Below, piece after piece: positions 42,303 to 51,323 of a DNA stretch of 64,000 nt. Source of the stretch: Paenarthrobacter sp. JL.01a (GTDB lineage Bacteria > Actinomycetota > Actinomycetes > Actinomycetales > Micrococcaceae); NCBI RefSeq assembly GCF_025452095.1, contig NZ_CP104877.1:3286001-3350000 (forward strand), in the 5' to 3' direction. Within the stretch, counting starts at the first letter, position 1. Every line of letters begins with the position of its first letter. The notes below the pieces were generated by a model that searched no databases, was not told where the DNA came from, and worked only from the letters and a program-made list of their open reading frames with translations. The translations under genes were made by a program, and so were the position numbers.

Positions 42303-43001
42303 TTAGGAGAGGCTTCCCAGCACTGCGTCGTAACGCTCCAGCGCAATCTCCGCCAGAACCGTCGAAGGAAGTAATGGAGCCGCCACGACATCGGCGCCGG
42401 CCTTGGCGAGCTGGTCATGGAAATAGCCCGTGGCCAACAGGTAGGACGCGACAAAAACGCGACCACCGCTCCCGGCGAGCTCAGCACGCAAGGAGGCGAC
42501 GCCGTCGGGCACTGTCGGCTGGGCGCTGGCGCCATAGGCGACCCGCACCTTGTTCGGCAGCAGCTCAGCGAGCAAACGCGCCTGCTCCTCCGAATCGACC
42601 GACCCGTCCGGCAGCGAGGATCCAGCGGCAGCCAGCAGGACGCCGTCGTTCTCCTGCAGCCCGGCGTTGCGCAAGTGGGTGGCCAGCAGCTCCGCCAGGC
42701 GCGGATCGGGACCAAGCGGCCGGGCGGCCACCACTTCGGGCCGGCTCTTGATCGCTTTGGGCACGTCCACCTTGATATGGAAGCCGGTGGAGAGCAAAAG
42801 CGGTACGACGACGGCGGCAGTCCCCTCGGGCAGGCCCTCCACCACCCCGGACAATTCGGGCTCCTGCACGTCCACGTAGGCCTCCAGGACCCGAAGCCCG
42901 GGACGGAGTTCCTCGATGTCGGCCATGACCTGGCGGATGGCTGCCTGCCCCTCGGCGTTGCGGGTTCCGTGGGCACAGGCGATCAAAACGGGGCTGTTCA
43001 T
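42303..43001 (-). CDS. Sirohydrochlorin chelatase (CbiX/SirB-like)
   Basis: This 232-aa chelatase inserts iron (or cobalt) into sirohydrochlorin. The catalytic HGTRNAEG at about 11-18 and VPLLLSTGFHIKVDVP near 67-82, with its active-site His, define the class II chelatase fold; a second, degenerate half follows (ASYLLATGYFHDQL near 187-200). It lies upstream of the sulfite reductase in the same direction and may finish siroheme made by the cysG product, although that protein carries its own chelatase domain. No Shine-Dalgarno precedes ATG; TACGCT lies seven bases upstream. Confidence 0.9.
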   Translation of the reverse strand: MNSPVLIACAHGTRNAEGQAAIRQVMADIEELRPGLRVLEAYVDVQEPELSGVVEGLPEGTAAVVVPLLLSTGFHIKVDVPKAIKSRPEVVAARPLGPDPRLAELLATHLRNAGLQENDGVLLAAAGSSLPDGSVDSEEQARLLAELLPNKVRVAYGASAQPTVPDGVASLRAELAGSGGRVFVASYLLATGYFHDQLAKAGADVVAAPLLPSTVLAEIALERYDAVLGSLS

Positions 43002-43034
43002 GGGAGCTAGCGTAACGTTGAGCCAGCACCTGTT

Positions 43035-43736
43035 GTGAAGCACGTTAAGAAAGAACCAGTCCCCTTGATTTCCTTTGACATTGTTCTTCTCTGGCTTGAC
43101 CTCATCGGTGTGTTCTTTTTTGCCGTCTCGGGGTCCTTGCTGGCTGCCCGGAAGCAGTTCGACTTCGTTGGTTCCATCCTGCTGGCCTCCATCGCAGCAC
43201 TTGGCGGCGGCGTGATCCGCGACATCGTCATCAACGCCGGTCCGCCCATCGCCTTCACAAATCCCGCCTATCTGGCGCCTCCACTGCTCGCGGCGATGCT
43301 GGTCTACTACCTGTTCTCCTCTGTCCAGCGCTTCACCTCGCTGTTGACGCTGTTCGACGCCGGCGGGCTGGCTTTGTTCTGCATCACCGGCACCCTCAAG
43401 GCAATCAGTGCCGGCATGAATCCCGTGGCGGCGATCCTGCTGGGCGTCACCACGGGAGTGGGCGGTGGCCTGCTGCGGGACATCACGGCGAACGAGATCC
43501 CTACCCTGTTCAACAACCGCGATATCTATGCGCTGCCTGCCTTTGTCGGGGCGGGTCTGACCACGTTGCTGTGGCACCTCGGGCTCTTCAGCGGGCTGAC
43601 GGCCTGTGTGATCGCCGGGATTGTTTTCGCCTTCCGGGTCACTGCCTGGCGACGCGGCTGGTACGTGCCGTTGGCGGTCCGTGGTTGGCACCGTGCCGGG
43701 AGCGGCGGAGGCGCAATTTCGGGCGCCCGGGATTAG
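43035..43736 (+). CDS. TRIC-like (UPF0126) membrane protein
   Basis: This 233-aa protein has seven hydrophobic helices and the duplicated TRIC/YadS pattern: FFAVSGSLLAARKQFDFVGSI-type repeat near 27-47 with GGGVIRDIV near 57-65, repeated as FCITGTLKAISAGMNPVAAI and GGGLLRDIT near 143-151. Bacterial relatives form trimeric cation channels. The GTG start lacks a Shine-Dalgarno. It is divergent from the chelatase gene, with 33 bp between starts, and precedes the SUKH-like gene by 13 bp. Confidence 0.88.
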   Translation: MKHVKKEPVPLISFDIVLLWLDLIGVFFFAVSGSLLAARKQFDFVGSILLASIAALGGGVIRDIVINAGPPIAFTNPAYLAPPLLAAMLVYYLFSSVQRFTSLLTLFDAGGLALFCITGTLKAISAGMNPVAAILLGVTTGVGGGLLRDITANEIPTLFNNRDIYALPAFVGAGLTTLLWHLGLFSGLTACVIAGIVFAFRVTAWRRGWYVPLAVRGWHRAGSGGGAISGARD

Positions 43737-43749
43737 CTAGGATAAGAGC

Positions 43750-44172
43750 ATGACTGACATGTTCCTCGAGAAGTTCCGCGCGCTGGTCCCAAAGTATCTC
43801 GAGGATGAATGGCAGGAAGAAGACGGCCTTACGCCGGAGGAACTGGACGACGCCCTCGCTGAACACTCCTTCACCATCCCGATGGTCCTGCGCGAGTTCT
43901 ACCTTGCCATCGGCGGTTGCGAGGACCTCATGGAGGCCTACCACTACTTCTGGGACCCCGAGGAACTCGAAGTCGATGACGAAGGCTTCCTCATGTTCCT
44001 GGAGGACGAGGACGAACAGTTCACGTGGGGCTTCCGCACCGCCGACCTCAACATCCCCGACCCCATCGTGTGGCGCCGCAACAACGCCCGCGGCCAGTGG
44101 AAGAGCGAGGAAGGTACGTTCTCCGAGTTCGTGTTCGACATGTTTGAGTGGGCGTTCAACGACGAAGACTAG
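43750..44172 (+). CDS. Acidic SUKH/SMI1-like protein
   Basis: This 140-aa strongly acidic protein has the SMI1/KNR4-like core near 41-75: the helix FTIPMVLREFYLAIGG with the family Gly-Gly turn, then a strand leading to WDPEELE. Aromatic residues are frequent at the C-terminus (FSEFVFDMFEWAF). SUKH proteins often act as immunity proteins to contact toxins, but lone copies of unknown role also occur, and no toxin gene is nearby. TAGGAT six bases before ATG suggests its own leaderless promoter. A good terminator follows. Confidence 0.72.
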   Translation: MTDMFLEKFRALVPKYLEDEWQEEDGLTPEELDDALAEHSFTIPMVLREFYLAIGGCEDLMEAYHYFWDPEELEVDDEGFLMFLEDEDEQFTWGFRTADLNIPDPIVWRRNNARGQWKSEEGTFSEFVFDMFEWAFNDED

Positions 44173-44187
44173 GTTTTCCTGCTTTGC

Positions 44188-44228
44188 CAGCCCCCGCGCA
44201 GCCGATTGGTTGCGTGGGGGCTGTTTTT
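44188..44228 (+). terminator. Terminator after the SUKH-like gene
   Basis: CAGCCCCCGCGCA pairs with TGCGTGGGGGCTG (one wobble) and is followed by five T residues. Confidence 0.88.
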
Positions 44229-44636
44229 GTGTGGCGCCCCGTACCGCCACTGGCTTCCTGACCCTTTTTTGACCCGTAGCCGGCGATCGACACCCATTTT
44301 TGGTTGATATAGGGGGTGAGCCGTACTAAAAGAGGGTCATGACACCGCGGGCCAGCGGCAAGCGGCTCGCATGCTTGCCAAAAGGAATGGCCCCGGCTCG
44401 CTGCAACGTTACGAGTCATACGCTGCACCGAACCGGGACCACAATCTCCGTTCGCATCAGACCCACCGGAGGCATTTAGTGGATCCGTGAATAGCTTATG
44501 ACAAAGCTGTCACATTTACAACTCTCGGAGTAAACCAATTTCCCGGCTCCGCAAGCCTGTTGACGAACGCAGCGACTTGTCCACATATGAATGATCCAGT
44601 GCTGAGTGCTCACGGGCAGGCCCGGACGATGGCTTG
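44229..44636. other. Gene-free gap with unexplained hairpins
   Basis: No open frame here has coding character. The stretch includes AT-richer parts (near 44290-44340 and 44490-44560) unlike the flanking genes. Visible structure: GGCAAGC/GCTTGCC stem (44357-44379), a longer imperfect pairing of GGCCCCGGCTCG with CGAACCGGGACC (about 44389-44440), and a repeated CGCTGCA inside its loop. I cannot match it to a known RNA; signature motifs of SRP RNA, tmRNA and RNase P RNA are absent. Confidence 0.5.
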
Positions 44637-45503
44637 ATGGATCTGATGGAGTATGTTCGCTTTCGCCATGGGACCGCCAGGACAGCAGACCTCCGGCGGG
44701 CGGGATTCTCCGAGCGGATGCTGGCTGCTGCGGTTGCAAAGGGAAGCCTCCGCCGCATCAAGCGAGGTGTTTATACTGCGCCGGGGGCAGACCAAGCCGT
44801 ACTGGGCGCATTCCATTCAAACGGGCGCTTGACCTGCATTTCGGCTGCCCGCTTCCACCGGCTCTGGACCTTGAAGCCGCCACCGGAAGAACTCCACGTC
44901 AGTTGCGGCAACGGGATTCCACGAACCGGCGTCGTCGACCATGCCCCGTGCACCCACCCGCCGCACCCACACCTGCCGGTTGCCGGGGTGGCCGATGTCC
45001 TGCTTCACGCCCTGCGTTGCCTTCCCGAACTTGAAGCCTTGGTCCTTGTACAGAGCGCGGTCAGCCAAGCACTTCTCAGCCCCGCCTTCCTGAACTCAAA
45101 ACTGCCCGGAAAGCGGAACGGCCGGGCCAGAGCGGTACTCGACCTGGTAATCCCCCGTGCGGATTCTTTGCTGGAAGTCCTGGCGCATACACACTTCGTG
45201 CGAGCTGGGGTATCCGTACAGATGCACGTCGATATTCCAGGCGTTGGAGAAGTCGATTGCCTCATCAACGGGTGTCTGATTGTGGAATTGGACGGCGGCA
45301 CTCATGTGGAAGGCAAGCAGGTCAAGAAGGACCAGTATCGGAACAACGCCAGCTTGCGGGGAGGACTACTGGTGCTGCGCTATTACTATGCGGATGTCGT
45401 TCATCGCCCGGAACGCATGGTGGCGGAAGTCCTGGATGTCCTGAAAATGAGGGAGAACGGACGATATGGACCCAGGAGCCCGTGGCCTGCTGACCTCTTT
45501 TAA
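44637..45503 (+). CDS. AbiEi-like antitoxin domain fused to DUF559/Vsr-like nuclease fold
   Basis: This is a 288-aa protein. Residues 1-60 (HGTARTADLRRAGFSERML, then GSLRRIKRGVYTAPG) form the winged-helix module seen at the start of AbiEi-type antitoxins. Residues 175-280 resemble DUF559 of the PD-(D/E)XK superfamily: LLEVLAH, EVDCLINGCLIVELDGGTH with the E-x-D pair, then DQYRNNASLRGGLLVLRYYY. All nuclease-fold landmarks seem present. No AbiEii toxin gene is adjacent. Such fusions are common in Arthrobacter relatives and their role is not established. Starts at 44637 or 44646 are both possible. Confidence 0.78.
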   Translation: MDLMEYVRFRHGTARTADLRRAGFSERMLAAAVAKGSLRRIKRGVYTAPGADQAVLGAFHSNGRLTCISAARFHRLWTLKPPPEELHVSCGNGIPRTGVVDHAPCTHPPHPHLPVAGVADVLLHALRCLPELEALVLVQSAVSQALLSPAFLNSKLPGKRNGRARAVLDLVIPRADSLLEVLAHTHFVRAGVSVQMHVDIPGVGEVDCLINGCLIVELDGGTHVEGKQVKKDQYRNNASLRGGLLVLRYYYADVVHRPERMVAEVLDVLKMRENGRYGPRSPWPADLF

Positions 45504-45507
45504 GAAG

Positions 45508-45553
45508 GCCACGGCCCCCTTGCCACCCATCGAGGGTGCATAGGGGCCGTGGC
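45508..45553. terminator. Terminator between convergent genes
   Basis: GCCACGGCCCC pairs with GGGGCCGTGGC over a 24-nt loop, followed by TGTAAAAAG. It lies between the DUF559 gene and the 3' end of the polyprenyl synthase gene and can serve both. Confidence 0.75.
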
Positions 45554-45595
45554 GCTGTAAAAAGAAGGTCAGGAACCCGCGCTGCAGAAGGGAAC

Positions 45596-46699
45596 TTAGC
45601 TGTTGCGGTCCACCACAGCGTGGGCAAAGTTGGTCAGGGAGTCCTTCACGACACCCTCGGGCAGCGGGGCAAGGGCTGCAACGGCTTCGGCTGACCACTG
45701 GCGGGCGATCTTCCAGGACTCGCTGGTGACAGGGTGCTCACGCAGGCCGGCCACGGCCTCAGCCAGCGCCGGATCGGAGGACAGGTCGCCGTCGATCAGT
45801 TCAAGAAGGGCGACGGCGGACGCGTCACCCGCCGCTGCGTCACGGCGCAACAACAGAACCGGCAGGGTGGGGACGCCTTCGCGGAGGTCCGTGCCCGGGG
45901 ACTTGCCGGACTTCACCTTTACACCGGTGACATCAATGACGTCGTCGGCCAGCTGGAAGGCGACGCCAACCTTTTCGCCGTACTCAACCAGCACGTCCTC
46001 GTATTCCGGAGCAGCGCCGGCGAAGATTGCACCGAGCTGGCCGGAAGCTGCAACCAAGGAACCGGTCTTGTCGGCAATCACCGAAAGGTAGTGCTCCACT
46101 GGATCTTCATCTTCCCGCGGCCCCACGGTTTCGTGCAGCTGGCCAAGGCAAAGCCGCTCAAAGGTGCGGGCCTGGATGCCGAGAGCCCGGGATCCAAGCT
46201 CGGAAACCAGGATGGAAGCCCGTGCAAAGATGAGGTCGCCGGTCAGGATGGCCACGGAGTTGCCCCAGACTTCGTGGGCAGTGGGAGCTCCACGGCGGAA
46301 CGGCGCGGAGTCCATCACGTCGTCGTGGTAGAGAGTGGCAAGGTGCGTAAGCTCAACGACAACGGCTGCCTGGACAACCTCGGGACGTGAGGCGTCGCCC
46401 AGGTGTGCGCACAGCAGGGTCAGCAGCGGGCGGATCCGCTTGCCTCCGGCTTCCACCAGGTGCCGCGACGTCGCGTCAGCCAAAGGGTCGGAGTTGGAGA
46501 TCGCTTCGCGAAGCTTCTTCTCCACGCGCGCAAGGTTGTTGGTGATGGCCGGGCCAAGCTCGGCGTCGCCTGCGATGGCAGCAAAACCTGCGGGCAGCTG
46601 GAGCCCCGTTGCAATGGCTGTGGTGTTCAGGGAAGGCTCGTTGGAGTCCGGCAAGCCGTGCCCGGCATGCGTCCAGCTGTGTTCGGCAGAGTTCGTCAC
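45596..46699 (-). CDS. Polyprenyl diphosphate synthase (menaquinone side chain)
   Basis: This 367-aa trans-prenyltransferase elongates allylic diphosphates. The first Asp-rich motif is HDDVMDSAPFRRG near 125-137, the second QLADDVIDVTG near 253-263, and GGKRIRPLL near 84-92 binds substrate. The ~40-residue N-terminal lead is variable. Next to menJ-like and menG genes it most likely makes the hepta- to nonaprenyl tail of menaquinone. GTG start with TAGGGT six bases before it suggests a leaderless message. The gene lies nine bases downstream of the menJ-like gene, so cotranscription is also possible. Confidence 0.92.
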   Translation of the reverse strand: MTNSAEHSWTHAGHGLPDSNEPSLNTTAIATGLQLPAGFAAIAGDAELGPAITNNLARVEKKLREAISNSDPLADATSRHLVEAGGKRIRPLLTLLCAHLGDASRPEVVQAAVVVELTHLATLYHDDVMDSAPFRRGAPTAHEVWGNSVAILTGDLIFARASILVSELGSRALGIQARTFERLCLGQLHETVGPREDEDPVEHYLSVIADKTGSLVAASGQLGAIFAGAAPEYEDVLVEYGEKVGVAFQLADDVIDVTGVKVKSGKSPGTDLREGVPTLPVLLLRRDAAAGDASAVALLELIDGDLSSDPALAEAVAGLREHPVTSESWKIARQWSAEAVAALAPLPEGVVKDSLTNFAHAVVDRNS

Positions 46700-46708
46700 G
46701 GGTTAACC

Positions 46709-48052
46709 CTAACTAGTTGTTGCGGAAACCGCGGTGTCGGAGCATGCCTGCGTCAGGGCGCGGGCAGAGGAAGTGTTGGACGTTGCCGGAACCAGCATCT
46801 CAAGGACCCGGATCACGCGGTCTTCGAAGCCCTTCGCGGACGGGTCGGTCAGGTTGGCGAGCATACGCACCACAAAGCGCATCAGGACCGGAATGGGCAT
46901 GCCCGTCCGCAGAGCAAGCTTCATCACTGCAGGCTTCCCAATCAGCGTCGCAAACATCCGTCCCAGCGTGAAGTGCGAGCCCCACTGGTCTCGCACGTAG
47001 TCCGCGTACCGCGAAAGGTGGGCATCGGCGTCGTGCGTGGACCAAGCCGCAGAAGCCGAACGGGACGAACAATCAATCAGGAACTCAGCCGCGAACCGGG
47101 CCGACTCCATCGCGTAGGAGATGCCTTCACCGTTGAACGGAGACACCATGCCACCGGCGTCGCCGAGCAGCAGCAGCCCGGGTGAATAGTGCGGCGTGCG
47201 GTTGAAGCCCATGGGCAAGGCCGCACCACGGATCTCCCCCACCTGGTTTTCCGGGGTGAAGCCCCACTCGGAGGGCATGCCGGCGGTCCATTCGCGCAGG
47301 ACCTGCTTGTAGTCGAGCTTGCCGAACTCCTTGGAGGAGTTCAGGATGCCAAGGCCCACGTTGGAGGTGCCGTCGCCGACGCCGAACACCCAGCCGTAAC
47401 CGGGAAGCGGCTTGCCGGATTTGCCGGGCAGTTCCAGCCAGCCTTCCATCCAGTCGTCCTCGTGGCGCGGCGAGGTGAAGTAGGTCCGCACCGCGACGCC
47501 CAGCGGCCGGTCGTCGCGCTTGTGCATGCCCAGCGACACGGCGGTTCGCGTCGAGTTACCGTCCGCGGCGAGTACGACGTCGGCATGGAAGTCGCGCTGT
47601 TCGCCCGTCTTGCGTCCGGACTCGTCAAGGATCGCTGCGCGCACACCGATGACACGACCGGCGTCGTCGGTCAGCGCTGAGGTGACGCTGTGGTGTTCGA
47701 GCACCACGGCGCCGGCAGCCTGGGCGTGACGGGCAAGGTCCTCATCGAAGCCCAGGCGCGTGCGGATCAGGCCATAGGTGGGAAAGTCCGCGACCTCAGG
47801 CCAGGGCAGTTCGATGGTGCGGCCGCCGGCAATGAGGCGAAGACCCTTGTTGCGGCGCCATCCCTCGTCAACGGCGTGGGGCAGGCCAAGCTTCTGGATC
47901 TCGCGGACGGCACGTGGAGTGAGGCCGTCTCCGCAGACTTTCTCGCGGGGAAACGACGTTTTTTCCAGCACAGTGACGTCGATGCCCGCTTGGGCGAGGT
48001 AATACGCGGCTGTGGACCCGGCAGGGCCCGCGCCGACAATCAGTACTTTCAC
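46709..48052 (-). CDS. Geranylgeranyl-reductase-family flavoprotein (MenJ-like)
   Basis: This 447-aa FAD enzyme belongs to the geranylgeranyl reductase family; in mycobacteria MenJ saturates one isoprene unit of menaquinone. The FAD motif IVGAGPAGSTAAYYLAQAG is at about 4-22, EKVCGDGLTPRAV near 37-49, and the GD motif LLLLGDAGGMVSPFNGEGI near 289-307. Its position between menG and the prenyl synthase supports the quinone role. It follows menG by 18 bp. Archaeal-type lipid reduction is the family alternative and unlikely here. Confidence 0.88.
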   Translation of the reverse strand: MKVLIVGAGPAGSTAAYYLAQAGIDVTVLEKTSFPREKVCGDGLTPRAVREIQKLGLPHAVDEGWRRNKGLRLIAGGRTIELPWPEVADFPTYGLIRTRLGFDEDLARHAQAAGAVVLEHHSVTSALTDDAGRVIGVRAAILDESGRKTGEQRDFHADVVLAADGNSTRTAVSLGMHKRDDRPLGVAVRTYFTSPRHEDDWMEGWLELPGKSGKPLPGYGWVFGVGDGTSNVGLGILNSSKEFGKLDYKQVLREWTAGMPSEWGFTPENQVGEIRGAALPMGFNRTPHYSPGLLLLGDAGGMVSPFNGEGISYAMESARFAAEFLIDCSSRSASAAWSTHDADAHLSRYADYVRDQWGSHFTLGRMFATLIGKPAVMKLALRTGMPIPVLMRFVVRMLANLTDPSAKGFEDRVIRVLEMLVPATSNTSSARALTQACSDTAVSATTS

Positions 48053-48070
48053 GTCGTCCTAATCAGCAAC

Positions 48071-48841
48071 TTAGCCGGACTGGGCGCCTGTTCGGCGCGG
48101 TTTGATCTGGCGGCGCAACTTGGCCACGGGAACACTTTCGCGGTGCTCAGCGGGCTTCTGCGCGCGGTGCACGGCAACAATCCCACCGCTGAGGTTGCGG
48201 TAGGTGATGTCCGTCCATCCGGCGTCGGCCAGCCACTGTGCCAGGTGGTCCTGGTCCGGCCACGCGCGGATGGACTCGGCGAGGTACACGTAGGCGTCCG
48301 GGTTGGAGGAGACCTTGGTGGCGATGGCCGGGAGGGCGCGCATCAGGTACTCGGTGTACAGGTTGCGCCACAGGGGAACCACGGGGTGGGAGAACTCGGC
48401 GATGACCAGCCGGCCGCCGGGCTTGGTCACGCGCAGCATTTCCTCGAGGGCCTTGCGGGGTTCCACGACGTTGCGCAGGCCGAAGGAGATGGTGGAGGCA
48501 TCAAAGCTGTTGTCCGCGAACGGCAGGTTGGTGGCATCCCCTGCGATGAAATCGATGTCGGGGCGGCGGCGCTTGCCCACTTTGAGCATGCCCAGGGAGA
48601 AGTCGCAGGCCACAACATCAACGCCCGCGTCGGCGTAGGGCTCGCTGGACGTTCCCGTTCCGGCGGCGAGGTCCAGGACTTTCTGGCCCTTCTTTACATC
48701 CATGGCGTCCACGACGATCCGGCGCCAACGCCGGGTCTGTCCCATGGACAGGACGTCATTGACGACGTCGTATTTTGGGGCGACATCATCAAACATCGTC
48801 GCAACTTCGTCCGGACGCTTTTCCAAGGATGCTCGGTTCAC
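48071..48841 (-). CDS. menG: Demethylmenaquinone methyltransferase
   Basis: This 256-aa SAM methyltransferase performs the last step of menaquinone synthesis. [21 protein letters not shown] near 19-39 and [19 protein letters not shown] near 55-73 (SAM motif I), [14 protein letters not shown] near 101-114, and [16 protein letters not shown] are the UbiE/MenG signatures. The C-terminal ~25 residues are basic. It starts with GTG, preceded by GACAAT six bases upstream, and is divergent from menF, 91 bp apart. Confidence 0.93.
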   Translation of the reverse strand: MNRASLEKRPDEVATMFDDVAPKYDVVNDVLSMGQTRRWRRIVVDAMDVKKGQKVLDLAAGTGTSSEPYADAGVDVVACDFSLGMLKVGKRRRPDIDFIAGDATNLPFADNSFDASTISFGLRNVVEPRKALEEMLRVTKPGGRLVIAEFSHPVVPLWRNLYTEYLMRALPAIATKVSSNPDAYVYLAESIRAWPDQDHLAQWLADAGWTDITYRNLSGGIVAVHRAQKPAEHRESVPVAKLRRQIKPRRTGAQSG

Positions 48842-48932
48842 CCAGTAATTGTCTCAGACATTCCGCAGACTTTGCTGCGCTGTAGAAGTCGGCTCAGGTT
48901 CTGCTCCCGCGCGGGAGTACTGTTGTTCCATC

Positions 48933-50273
48933 ATGACGAGCACGCTCCGCACCTTGACAGTCCCCCTCGATGTTGGATCATCCCCCGGGGGGCTGCCGTC
49001 GTTTCTGGTGCGGGACGACGTTCTTTGCTGGTCGCGGCGCGAAGCCGGCCTGGTGGGCTATGGCGAGCTGAGCCGCTTCAATGCCACCGGCCCCGAGCGT
49101 TTCCTCGAGGCCGATATCTGGTGGCGGCACCTCATTCTTGAGGCGGAAATCACTGATCATGTGGAACTCCCGGGCACCGGTCCCGTCGCATTTGGCTCCT
49201 TCGCTTTCTCCAAGACGTCCCCGCACGTCTCCCGCCTGATCCTCCCGGAATTGGTCATCGGCATCCGCGACGGCCGCGCCTGGGCCACTCAATTGACGTT
49301 CGACGGCGACCCCCTCACCGAGGCGGGCGTCCTCGCCAGCGTGGACCGCTGGCTCGCCGGCACCAACGGTGACGAACCCGCCCAGGGAGGGTCCGACGTC
49401 GGGCCGTCACCTGAGGCTGTTGCCGAAGACGGCTACCTCAGCCACGGCTCGCTCAGCGAAGCCAACTGGATGAAGGCGGTGGCCGATGGCGTCGAGGAGA
49501 TCCGCGCGGGCAAGCTGGAAAAACTGGTGTTGGCGCGCGACGTCGTTGCCACCCTGCCGGCCGGCGTCAACGCGGCGGAGGTTCTTCGCCAGCTGGCCGC
49601 GAGGTACCGGGAATGCTGGACGTACGGCGTTGACGGCCTGGTTGGCGCGACGCCCGAAATGCTGATCCAGGTGGAGGGCCGTACCGCGCAGGCCCGGGTC
49701 CTGGCGGGAACCCTGGACCGCCGGGATGCCGATGGCATGGACGGCTCCCCCATGGAATACGCCGAGCGGGTTTTGGCCGGTTCGGACAAGCAGCGTCACG
49801 AGCATGAGATCGCCATTGATTCGTTGACCCGCCAGCTGGCCCCTTTCTCCGAGGCGATGAACTCCCACAGCGAGCCGTTCATTCTTGAATTGCCCAATGT
49901 GTGGCACCTGGCCTCGGATGTGAAGGCCGAGCTGGCCGATATTGAGGGTCACGTGCCCACGTGCCTGGCGCTCATCAACGCCCTGCACCCCACGGCCGCT
50001 GTCTGCGGAACCCCCACCCTGGTGGCGGGTGCCCTGATCCGGAAACTCGAGCACCTCGACCGCGGACCCTACGCCGGTCCCGTGGGGTGGCTCGATGCCG
50101 CCGGCAACGGAGAGTGGGGCATAGCGCTGCGCGGAGCGGTCATCGAAGATGCCAACACCGTGCGACTCTACGCCGGTTGCGGCATCGTGGAGGGCTCGCA
50201 GCCGGAGGCGGAACTGGCGGAGACCTGGGCCAAGTTCCGGCCGATGCTGGAGGCTTTGGGAATCAAGCGCTGA
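48933..50273 (+). CDS. menF: Isochorismate synthase
   Basis: This 446-aa chorismate-utilising enzyme makes isochorismate, the first committed step to menaquinone. The C-terminal catalytic region contains EEIRAGKLEKLVLARDV near 190-206, GATPEMLIQVEGRTAQARVLAGT near 237-259, the KQRHEHEIAID Mg-binding block near 286-296, and HPTAAVCGTP with GPYAGPVGW near 345-375. Siderophore isochorismate synthase (EntC/DhbC) is the alternative, but the men neighbours decide. The ATG at 48933 opens the conserved domain; 28 residues upstream in frame look spurious. Confidence 0.92.
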   Translation: MTSTLRTLTVPLDVGSSPGGLPSFLVRDDVLCWSRREAGLVGYGELSRFNATGPERFLEADIWWRHLILEAEITDHVELPGTGPVAFGSFAFSKTSPHVSRLILPELVIGIRDGRAWATQLTFDGDPLTEAGVLASVDRWLAGTNGDEPAQGGSDVGPSPEAVAEDGYLSHGSLSEANWMKAVADGVEEIRAGKLEKLVLARDVVATLPAGVNAAEVLRQLAARYRECWTYGVDGLVGATPEMLIQVEGRTAQARVLAGTLDRRDADGMDGSPMEYAERVLAGSDKQRHEHEIAIDSLTRQLAPFSEAMNSHSEPFILELPNVWHLASDVKAELADIEGHVPTCLALINALHPTAAVCGTPTLVAGALIRKLEHLDRGPYAGPVGWLDAAGNGEWGIALRGAVIEDANTVRLYAGCGIVEGSQPEAELAETWAKFRPMLEALGIKR

Positions 50274-50431
50274 ATCTGGGATTTCAGACAGGGCTTCTCT
50301 TCTAGCGGTTGATAAGTGCGTAAACTGGTTATCTAATAGTGAAACTTCGTTTCCTGTGATGCACATCTCACGTTCGGGGCTACACTAAAACCGACTCAGT
50401 TCAGCATCCACCGCAACAAAAGGTAAAACAC

Positions 50432-51229
50432 ATGCAGATCTCCCGTTCGGTTCTGTCCGGCACCAAGATTGCCGCCGTGCTCGCAGCCGGCGCATTGGCC
50501 CTCACCGCCTGTGGTGGTTCCTCCACCCCCGCAGCCTCCGATGGCTCGGGCCTGAAGCTCATCAACGCCGGCAAGCTGACTGTGTGCTCGGATGTACCCT
50601 ACGAGCCCTTCGAATTCCAGAAGGACGGCAAGATTGTCGGCTTCGACATGGACATCGCTGCAGAGATTGCCAAGGACATCAAGGCAGAACTCAACGTGGT
50701 GGACAGCTCCTTCGAGGCCATCGAGACCGGCACCGCACTGACCGGCTGCGACGTCTCCATCTCCTCGATCTCCATCACGGACGTCCGCAAGAACGTGATG
50801 GACTTCTCCAACCCGTACCTGGACGATGACCTGACCCTCGTGGCCACCTCGTCCTCCGGCATCAACAACATCGACGGCGCCAAGGGCAAGAAGGTCGGCG
50901 TCCAGCAGGCGACCACGGGTGCCCAGTACGCCAAGGACAAGGGCATCGACGCGCAACAGTTCGAGGACTCCGGCTTGCTGGTCCAGGCCCTCAAGGCCGG
51001 CACCATCGACGCCGCCATCGGCAACCAGTCCGTTCTTGGCTACGCCATCAAGGACGATTCGAACCTGAAGCGCGTTGAGGACTACGCGACGGGTGAGAAG
51101 CTGGGCATCGCCATCAAGAAGGGCAACACCGCCATGGCCGACGCTGTGAACGGCACCCTGAAGCGCATCACTGACGACGGCTCCCTGAAGAAGTTCCAGA
51201 CCACCTGGTTCGGCGAAGCCACCAAGTAG
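50432..51229 (+). CDS. Amino-acid ABC transporter binding lipoprotein
   Basis: This 265-aa family-3 solute-binding protein has a signal peptide and lipobox ALTACGG (Cys27). LTVCSDVPYEPFEF starts the fold; GFDMDIAAEIAKDI near 70-83 and DVSISSISITDVRKNVMDFSNPY near 107-129 are classic polar amino-acid/glutamine binding-protein motifs. AAAAGG precedes ATG. The order binding protein, permease, ATPase and the hairpin after this gene are typical of amino-acid importers that make excess binding protein. The ligand is probably a polar amino acid. Confidence 0.93.
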   Translation: MQISRSVLSGTKIAAVLAAGALALTACGGSSTPAASDGSGLKLINAGKLTVCSDVPYEPFEFQKDGKIVGFDMDIAAEIAKDIKAELNVVDSSFEAIETGTALTGCDVSISSISITDVRKNVMDFSNPYLDDDLTLVATSSSGINNIDGAKGKKVGVQQATTGAQYAKDKGIDAQQFEDSGLLVQALKAGTIDAAIGNQSVLGYAIKDDSNLKRVEDYATGEKLGIAIKKGNTAMADAVNGTLKRITDDGSLKKFQTTWFGEATK

Positions 51230-51262
51230 TCCGAGCCCCGGCTCTCCCGAGATCCACGCAGG

Positions 51263-51296
51263 CGGGCCCCGAAACGATTCGTTGTTTCGGGGCCCG
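51263..51296 (+). terminator. Intra-operon hairpin after the binding-protein gene
   Basis: CGGGCCCCGAAAC pairs perfectly with GTTTCGGGGCCCG around 8 nt. There is no T-run, so it more likely stabilises the upstream mRNA 3' end or partly terminates than fully stops transcription. Confidence 0.7.
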
Positions 51297-51323
51297 GCTG
51301 CGCAACATGAATGTGAGAACACC

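Noticed and set aside
44173-44636. A known housekeeping RNA (SRP RNA, tmRNA or RNase P RNA) in the large gap
   Set aside because: The signature sequences of these RNAs are missing on both strands.
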